From contig JAEVZM010000293.1 in NCBI GenBank assembly GCA_023392225.1, forward strand, positions 1 to 6,727: DNA of 6,727 nt, written 5' to 3'. The position numbers and the translations under genes are program-made. This stretch comes from Pseudomonadota bacterium. Its GTDB lineage: Bacteria; Pseudomonadota; Alphaproteobacteria; Rhizobiales; Kaistiaceae. Numbering within the stretch: position 1 is the stretch's first letter; every line of letters starts with the position of its first letter. The notes beneath the pieces were generated by a model. That model was not told the DNA's origin, made no database searches, and saw nothing but the letters and a program-made list of their open reading frames with translations. This document shows, piece after piece, positions 1 to 4,266 of this stretch.

Positions 1-587
1 CGTCCGAGCCGGCGACGCCGCCCGCGGCGAGCGAGCCGACGGTGGCCGAGCCCACCGCGACGGCGCCCGCGGCCCCCGCGGCGAGCACCGAACCGCCCGC
101 GCCGGAGGCTTCGACCTCGGACGTCTCGCAGGCGGCGATCGACGCCTGCCTCGCCGCCGTCAAGTCGCAGACCAACGAAGCGACGATGAGCGTGCTGAGC
201 ACGGAGTTCTCCGAGGCCAATTCGCTGGTGATGGTCGGAGTCGGCACCGGCAACGCCCCGTGGAGGTGCCTCGTCTCCAATGACGGGACCGGTGCGGAAG
301 CCCATTTCGACGGGGACGATGGCGACGGAGTTGCGTCGCCGGACGACACGGGCCAGCCGGCGGCCTCGACGTCCGACGTGTCGCAGGCCGCGATCGACGC
401 CTGCATGGCGGCGGTGGCGAAGGAGACCGGCACGGACGATGTCGCCACCCTTGGCTCCGAGTTCTCCGAGGCCAACTCGATGGTCACGGTCGGAGTCGGT
501 CCCGACCGCGCGCCGTGGAAGTGCCTGATGTCGAACGACGGCACGGTGGCGGAGGTGTCGTCCACCGTGGACGAGGGCGCGCTCTAG
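1..587 (+). CDS. Pro/Ala-rich protein with two tandem Cys-bracketed ~60-residue domains (5' partial)
   Basis: The reading frame (codons starting at base 3) is open to the left edge, so the true start lies upstream. The GTG at 42 sits inside low-complexity Pro/Ala/Glu sequence and is unlikely to be the initiator. It ends with TAG at 585-587. About 36 visible residues of Pro/Ala/Ser/Glu linker precede two copies of one domain (bases 111-290 and 366-545). The copies align without gaps over 60 residues with about 40 identities. Each has an 'AIDAC' helix-like start, a central 'EFSEANS' followed by 'VGVG', and 'PW(R/K)CL.SNDGT' near the end. The two cysteines in each copy have identical spacing, suggesting a disulfide and therefore an exported or lipoprotein-type protein, but no N-terminus is visible to test this. 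Domains of this style occur in hypothetical exported proteins of alphaproteobacteria; I know no function. It converges on the MORN gene that ends at 697. Confidence 0.85.
   Translation, partial: SEPATPPAASEPTVAEPTATAPAAPAASTEPPAPEASTSDVSQAAIDACLAAVKSQTNEATMSVLSTEFSEANSLVMVGVGTGNAPWRCLVSNDGTGAEAHFDGDDGDGVASPDDTGQPAASTSDVSQAAIDACMAAVAKETGTDDVATLGSEFSEANSMVTVGVGPDRAPWKCLMSNDGTVAEVSSTVDEGAL
111..290 (+). repeat. Domain copy A of the tandem Cys-bracketed repeat
   Basis: First of two 60-codon units. It begins STSDVSQAAIDAC and ends WRCLVSNDGT. The period to the second copy is exactly 255 bases (85 codons). The most diverged part is the third block of ten residues; the beginning, the EFSEANS core and the end are conserved. 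Confidence 0.85.
366..545 (+). repeat. Domain copy B of the tandem Cys-bracketed repeat
   Basis: Second 60-codon unit, beginning STSDVSQAAIDAC and ending WKCLMSNDGT, followed by a short acidic C-terminal tail ending DEGAL. It matches copy A at about 40 of 60 residues without gaps, including both cysteines. The pair looks like an internal duplication that has since diverged. Confidence 0.85.
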
Positions 588-696
588 ATGTCGCCGCTCG
601 TCCGGAACCGGTCGCCCGGGCGTGGGCCTCGACTGACCACCGCGTGACCGCGCGGCGGTCGCGGGGGCTCGCGCCCGTTCAGTGCAAAGAAGCGGC
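588..696. other. Convergent intergenic gap
   Basis: 109 bases between two convergent stop codons (TAG at 585-587 on +, TGA at 697-699 on -). It contains a strong short GC-rich hairpin (643-663) and a weaker one (GGGC 665-668 with GCCC 673-676). I see no convincing gene or promoter in it. Confidence 0.6.
643..663. terminator. Candidate bidirectional hairpin terminator (no T-tract)
   Basis: GACCGC (646-651), loop GCG, then GCGGTC (655-660) is a perfect 6-bp stem. It extends outward by a possible G-U wobble and two more G-C pairs to about 9 bp. It sits between two convergent genes, where a shared terminator is expected. Neither strand has a following T-run, so it is not a textbook intrinsic terminator and could be a chance GC-rich hairpin. 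Confidence 0.35.
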
Positions 697-2355
697 TCAG
701 TTCACCGGCTCGGTGCGCGGCACGAAGTAGACGAGGTCGATGTCGGGCGAGGCGACCGTGCGCCCGTCGGCGAGCTCCACCACGAACCGGAACTGGTGAC
801 GCGACGACTTGTCGGCAACCAGGTTGAGGCCGAAGCGCTCCTGCGCCCGCGGCGCGATCGAGGCGGTGTAGTTGATCGGGATGCGCTGGTTCTCGACGTC
901 GAGCGGCAGCTTGGCGGTCGGAAAGCCGCGCTCGACCGGGCCGCCGGCACCGCATTCCGCCCCGAAGCTCACGTCGAGCACCGGGAAGTCGACGATCACC
1001 GACGACTTCCGCTGGTTCTGGCCGCCCTTGGCATCGGTCCAGGTGTATTCGAGGATGCCCCACATCCGGGTGAGCAGCTGGGCGTTGTCGTCGCTGAACA
1101 GCGCCCCCTTGAGCGGCGCCAGAAGGTCCGAGTTCCGCCAGTCGGCAAGGCAGGCCGCGTAGTCGGCTTCGGAAGAGCACTGGAAGTCGTCGTTCTGCAG
1201 CCGGTCGAGGTCGAGGCCGAGCGCCTCGACGCCGCCGAGCAGGGAGACGTCGGCATAAGTGTCGAAGGTGCCGATGTCGGCGACATAGAGATCGCCCACC
1301 GCCTCCTGTTCGGTACCGAAGGCATAGGTGAGCTTGGCGCTCTCGACCGCCCCCCAGCCTGAATTGTGAAGCGAGAACTGCGGGTCGAGCCGCGCGTTGC
1401 AGCCGTCCGCCGGGCCCCAGGCGTCGAGATAGGGCTGGAGGTCCGACATGCTCTCGGCGATGTCGAGCCAGGCCCCCACCACCTCGGCCGTCTGGTTCTC
1501 CTCGTTGGCGATGTCGACCACCACGAAGACCGGGCCGAACTGGACGGCATCCTCGAACAGGTTCGACCAGCCCTGGCGGAGCGTGGCGAGGATCGGCGCA
1601 TCGCCCTTCCAGTGGTCCATCAGCTCGCCGTCGAGCTGGATGCGCAGCACGCCGGAGGAGTCGTCGGCCGCATAGGTGAAGCGCTCGAAATCGTCCTCGT
1701 CCTTGGCGGCGCGGAACTCGTCGTTGAGCCGCCCGTCCATGTAGACGTTGACCGCGACGCCGCCGGCCTCTGCGACGCGCACCGCGCCCTCGGCCGGCGT
1801 CCGCGCGACCTCGGCGCCGTCGCGCCAGACCGAATGCCAGACCCGGCCGTCCGGGGTGGTCAGCCGGCCGTCGCCCTCCGGCGCACCGTCGGCGAAGCGG
1901 CCGGCAAAGGACTCGCCGTTGGCGAAGCGGATCACGCCGTCGCCGTCCATCGTGCCATCCCGCCAGTCGCCTTCGTAGACGAGGCCGTCCTGGCGTCGGA
2001 GCCTTCCCTCGCCGTCGGGACGGCCGTTGCGTACCGTTCCGCGGTACTCGCTGTAGACCGCGGCCGGGTCGTAGACCGGCGCGCCGCGCTCGCGCCAGAC
2101 CAGGCGCCCCTCGCCATCGATCGAGCCGTCGCTGGCGGCCGTGCCATCCCACAGGAATTCGAGATCGCGCTCCGGCGCCTGGTCCCAGGCGCGGTAGGCC
2201 TTCCGCACCAGCTTGCCGGCCCCGGCATCCCACACCAGCTGGCTTCGCGTCTGCCAGGTGCCGGCCGGCGCGGCCCAGGCGCCGGAGAGCCCGGAGGCGG
2301 TGGTCAGGGCAAGGGCGGCGGCGGACAGGAGATGGAGGAGGCGCAGGCGGGACAT
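697..2355 (-). CDS. Exported MORN-repeat protein, paralogue 2 (552 aa)
   Basis: Starts at ATG 2355 and ends with TGA at 697-699. The N-terminus has a basic start (MSRLR), a Leu/Ala hydrophobic stretch and an 'AWA-AP' type site, giving a predicted signal peptide with cleavage near residue 28. A shared segment 'SQLVWDAGAGKL' follows, then three exact 23-residue MORN repeats at residues 104-126, 127-149 and 150-172 (pattern Y.G....G...G.G......G). Residues from about 190 to 552 form a C-terminal region I do not recognise. It is strongly conserved with the upstream paralogue, notably 'KLTYAFGTE', 'GPVERGFPT', 'KSS.H.F.F' and 'VASP.IDL.YF.PR', and looks beta-rich. Cysteines 393 and 402 (C-X8-C) are shared with the paralogue; C319 and C468 occur only here. 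It follows the paralogue by 12 bases, so the two are almost certainly cotranscribed. Likely periplasmic; biochemical role unknown. Confidence 0.92.
   Translation of the reverse strand: MSRLRLLHLLSAAALALTTASGLSGAWAAPAGTWQTRSQLVWDAGAGKLVRKAYRAWDQAPERDLEFLWDGTAASDGSIDGEGRLVWRERGAPVYDPAAVYSEYRGTVRNGRPDGEGRLRRQDGLVYEGDWRDGTMDGDGVIRFANGESFAGRFADGAPEGDGRLTTPDGRVWHSVWRDGAEVARTPAEGAVRVAEAGGVAVNVYMDGRLNDEFRAAKDEDDFERFTYAADDSSGVLRIQLDGELMDHWKGDAPILATLRQGWSNLFEDAVQFGPVFVVVDIANEENQTAEVVGAWLDIAESMSDLQPYLDAWGPADGCNARLDPQFSLHNSGWGAVESAKLTYAFGTEQEAVGDLYVADIGTFDTYADVSLLGGVEALGLDLDRLQNDDFQCSSEADYAACLADWRNSDLLAPLKGALFSDDNAQLLTRMWGILEYTWTDAKGGQNQRKSSVIVDFPVLDVSFGAECGAGGPVERGFPTAKLPLDVENQRIPINYTASIAPRAQERFGLNLVADKSSRHQFRFVVELADGRTVASPDIDLVYFVPRTEPVN
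1840..2046 (-). repeat. Three in-register 23-residue MORN repeats
   Basis: Residues 104-172 of the downstream paralogue, three units of 69 bases each, starting YRGTVRNGRPDG, YEGDWRDGTMDG and FAGRFADGAPEG. A half-repeat-like 'GEGRLVW' lies just upstream and a degenerate 'WHSVWRDG' unit follows. MORN repeats form elongated beta-hairpin arrays used for binding or scaffolding. Confidence 0.85.
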
Positions 2356-2364
2356 CGGAGCGAT

Positions 2365-2370
2365 CCCTCA
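2365..2370 (-). promoter_or_regulatory. Ribosome binding site of paralogue 2, overlapping the stop of paralogue 1
   Basis: Read on the - strand, TGAGGG contains the TGA stop of the upstream gene and a GAGGG Shine-Dalgarno core, 9 bases before the ATG at 2355. This supports the chosen start and suggests translational coupling within the operon. Confidence 0.7.
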
Positions 2371-4092
2371 GTTCAGGGCGGCGAGGCGGGGCGTGAAGTA
2401 GGTCAGGTCGATGGTGGGCGAGGCGACGGTCGTGCCGTCGGCAAGCTCGAAGACGAACTGGAAGAGATGGTGGGAGGACTTCTCGGCGACGAAGTTGATC
2501 GCGAAGCGACGCGATTCGCCCGGCGCGAGCTCGGCCGCGAACGGGATCGGCACCCGCTGATCTCGTTGGTCGAGCGGCAAGGTGATGGTCGGGAAGCCGC
2601 GCTCGACCGGCCCCGGCGCGCCGCCCTCGGCCTGCACGCCGAGATAGACCAGCGGCATGTCGACGGACACCGGTGAGATGCGCGTGTTGCGGTTGCCGGA
2701 GGCATCCACCCAGTCATATTCGAGCTGACCTGTCATGCGGGTCATCAGGTAGTTGTCTTGGATAAAGGTCGCCGGCGCCAGCGCGCCGAGCAGGTCGTCA
2801 TAGTCCCCCGGCTCGATGGCGCAGCGCAGATCCCGGTCGAACCGCTTGCACTCGATCGACTCCCAGTCGGACAGCGCGGCGGTGTCGACGCCGAGCGCCT
2901 CCATCCCGTCGATGGTCGTCGCCTCGAGATAGGTGTCGATCGAGCCGACGTCGGCGACGAAGTCCTCGGTCACCGGGCCGTCCTCGGTGCCGAAGGCATA
3001 GGTCAGCTTCGCGTCAAGCGCCTCGCCCCAGCCAAAGTTCTGAAAGGAGAAGTTTGGGTTGAACATTGTGTCGTGCGAGCCGTAGATCACCACATAGGGC
3101 TGGTAGTCGGTGACCGACTCGGCGAGGTCGAACCAGGCAGAGGTGATCTGCTGGGTCTGGCGGGATTCGTTGGCGAGCTCGATCACCAGGAAAACGGGCG
3201 CGAACTGGCCGGGGTCCTCGAACATCCAGGCCGACTGGTCGACGCCGTCGTCGCGGATCACCGTGTCGCCCTTCCAGATGTCGAGGATCTTCGGCGCGTC
3301 GAGCGTCACCATCACCTCGCCGGCCGAGGGGGTGGCGGTGTAGCCGTAGGACAGCATCTCCTCGTCGGCATCGATGAAGTCGTTGTTGAGCTTGGTGTCG
3401 ATATAGGCGCTGACCTCGATCGACTCCGCCTGGGCCACCCGGGCCGGGCCGCCGTCGAGCGGCGTCCGCTCGACCTCCGTGCCGTCCTGCCAGACCGAGC
3501 GGAAACGGCGGGCGTCGGGGAGGGTGAGCGTGCCTTCGCCCTCGCGCCGGCCGGCGACGAACGTGCCTTCGTAGATCGTGCCGTCGACCGCGGCGTAGCG
3601 TCCATGTCCGTCCGGCGCGCCATCCCGCACCGCGCCGCTGTAGCGGTCGCCGGTGGCGAAGCGCAGCACGCCGTAGCCGGTCATCACCCCGTCGCGCCAG
3701 GTGCCGTCATAGACGAGGCCGGAGCGGAGGCGGATCTTGCCCCGGCCTTCGGGGCGGCCATTGCGCACCGCGCCTTCATATTCGGAGAAGATCGCCGCAC
3801 GGTCATAGGCCGCGGCACCCCTCGCAAGCCAGATCAGGCGGCCTTCGCCCTCGATGACTCCGGGCGTCGATGCCCCAGCCGAGGGCTCCCAGACGAAGTC
3901 GAGGCCACGGGCCGGATCGGGGTCCCAGGCACGCAGCGTCTGGCGAGCGAGCTTGCCGGCGCCGGCGTCCCACACGAGCTGACTGCGCTCCCGCCACACC
4001 CCGTCGGCGACGGCCGCATCGAACGCAGCCATCATCGCCAGCACCGCCACGGCCCCCCGCAGCATGCGGACCCGAAATGCCGATCCCCGCAT
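2368..4092 (-). CDS. Exported MORN-repeat protein, paralogue 1 (574 aa)
   Basis: The open frame runs further upstream to 4443, but ATG 4092 is chosen for three reasons. An AGAGGG ribosome binding site lies 6 bases before it. A signal peptide begins here (hydrophobic run AVAVLAMMAAF, predicted cleavage at AVA-D near residue 29). The upstream part is antisense to the TIR gene. ATG 4065 (residue 10) is a possible alternative start. After 'SQLVWDAGAGKL' and a half-repeat-like 'GEGRLIW' come four exact 23-residue MORN repeats (residues 105-127, 128-150, 151-173, 174-196). Residues from about 215 to 574 are an unrecognised, probably beta-rich region shared with the downstream paralogue. C415 and C424 (C-X8-C) are the only cysteines and match the paralogue. 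It is the first gene of a two-gene operon, divergent from the TIR-STAND gene. Predicted periplasmic; a binding or scaffold role is plausible from the MORN repeats but not shown. Confidence 0.9.
   Translation of the reverse strand: MRGSAFRVRMLRGAVAVLAMMAAFDAAVADGVWRERSQLVWDAGAGKLARQTLRAWDPDPARGLDFVWEPSAGASTPGVIEGEGRLIWLARGAAAYDRAAIFSEYEGAVRNGRPEGRGKIRLRSGLVYDGTWRDGVMTGYGVLRFATGDRYSGAVRDGAPDGHGRYAAVDGTIYEGTFVAGRREGEGTLTLPDARRFRSVWQDGTEVERTPLDGGPARVAQAESIEVSAYIDTKLNNDFIDADEEMLSYGYTATPSAGEVMVTLDAPKILDIWKGDTVIRDDGVDQSAWMFEDPGQFAPVFLVIELANESRQTQQITSAWFDLAESVTDYQPYVVIYGSHDTMFNPNFSFQNFGWGEALDAKLTYAFGTEDGPVTEDFVADVGSIDTYLEATTIDGMEALGVDTAALSDWESIECKRFDRDLRCAIEPGDYDDLLGALAPATFIQDNYLMTRMTGQLEYDWVDASGNRNTRISPVSVDMPLVYLGVQAEGGAPGPVERGFPTITLPLDQRDQRVPIPFAAELAPGESRRFAINFVAEKSSHHLFQFVFELADGTTVASPTIDLTYFTPRLAALN
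3505..3780 (-). repeat. Four in-register 23-residue MORN repeats
   Basis: Residues 105-196 of the upstream paralogue: units starting YEGAVRNGRPEG, YDGTWRDGVMTG, YSGAVRDGAPDG and YEGTFVAGRREG, each exactly 69 bases, then a degenerate 'FRSVWQDG' unit. This is one full unit more than in the downstream paralogue. Confidence 0.87.
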
Positions 4093-4098
4093 CTTCCG

Positions 4099-4104
4099 CC
4101 CTCT
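4099..4104 (-). promoter_or_regulatory. Ribosome binding site of MORN paralogue 1
   Basis: AGAGGG on the - strand, 6 bases before ATG 4092. It is a good Shine-Dalgarno match at standard spacing and the main argument for this start over the longer frame. Confidence 0.7.
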
Positions 4105-4116
4105 TCGATCCGCGTC

Positions 4117-4186
4117 GGCCGATTGACCCGACGGCACGCGGATTCTACCCATGGCGGGAGGATAAGGCCCAAGGGACCATTCGGCC
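4117..4186. promoter_or_regulatory. Imperfect inverted repeat, possible operator
   Basis: The arm at 4117-4129 (GGCCGATTGACCC) pairs with the arm at 4173-4186 (reverse complement GGCCGAATGGTCCC), about 11 matches of 14 with one gap. The dyad axis falls on CCATGG at 4149-4154. It brackets the candidate - strand -10 and overlaps the candidate + strand -35, so a factor bound here could control both directions. Chance similarity in GC-rich DNA is a real alternative. Confidence 0.25.
4142..4172 (-). promoter_or_regulatory. Candidate promoter of the MORN operon
   Basis: On the - strand, TAGAAT (4147-4142, five of six matches to a sigma-70 -10) lies 19 bases downstream of TTGGGC (4172-4167). The spacer is slightly long and the -35 match moderate. 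Initiation about 7 bases beyond the -10 would leave a leader of roughly 40 bases before ATG 4092, which is reasonable. Confidence 0.3.
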
Positions 4187-4194
4187 ATACCGTC

Positions 4195-4257
4195 ATGGCA
4201 CTGCACGCGCCACACGCACCGGAGTCGATGCCCGCCTGCCGCCGTTCCGCGGGCTGA
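4195..4257 (+). other. Possible upstream ORF / leader peptide before the TIR-STAND gene
   Basis: ATG 4195 opens a 20-codon ORF. An internal ATG at 4228, preceded by GGAG at 4221-4224, would give a 9-residue peptide (MPACRRSAG). Both end at TGA 4255-4257, nine bases before the TIR-STAND ATG. The main gene has no clear Shine-Dalgarno of its own, so reinitiation after this ORF is one way it could be translated. GGAG is only 3 bases from ATG 4228, closer than ideal, and such short ORFs arise often by chance. Confidence 0.2.
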
Positions 4258-4266
4258 TCGCAGATC

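Larger units (their letters stand above)
4093..4266. promoter_or_regulatory. Divergent intergenic/regulatory region
   Basis: 174 bases between the divergent starts of the MORN operon and the TIR-STAND gene, so promoters for both are expected here. Visible elements are a - strand -10-like TAGAAT, a weak + strand candidate (TTGACC 4123-4128, 17-base spacer, TACCCA 4146-4151), an imperfect inverted repeat, and a short ORF just before the TIR gene. The promoter assignments rest on consensus matching only. Confidence 0.5.

Noticed and set aside
42..587. GTG at 42 as the start of the first gene
   Set aside because: The frame is open upstream to the window edge and the preceding codons have the same Pro/Ala/Glu-rich composition, so the gene is simply truncated by the window.
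584..2233. - strand open frame of 549 codons in another frame of MORN paralogue 2
   Set aside because: Out-of-frame shadow with an extremely Arg/Gly-rich translation. The overlapping frame carries the MORN repeats and matches its paralogue.
1366..2676. + strand open frame of 436 codons
   Set aside because: It spans two - strand genes and their junction; composition is Arg/Val/Gly-rich without domains. A shadow.
4123..4151. TTGACC-17-TACCCA as a confident promoter for the TIR-STAND gene
   Set aside because: The -10 match is poor (only TA agrees well) and it would leave a leader of over 100 bases. Kept only as a weak element inside the intergenic entry.
2758..4257. + strand open frame of 499 codons
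   Set aside because: It is antisense to MORN paralogue 1, which has a signal peptide, repeats and a close paralogue; the + strand frame has none of these. Only its last 20 codons lie in the intergenic region, and they are treated separately as a possible leader.
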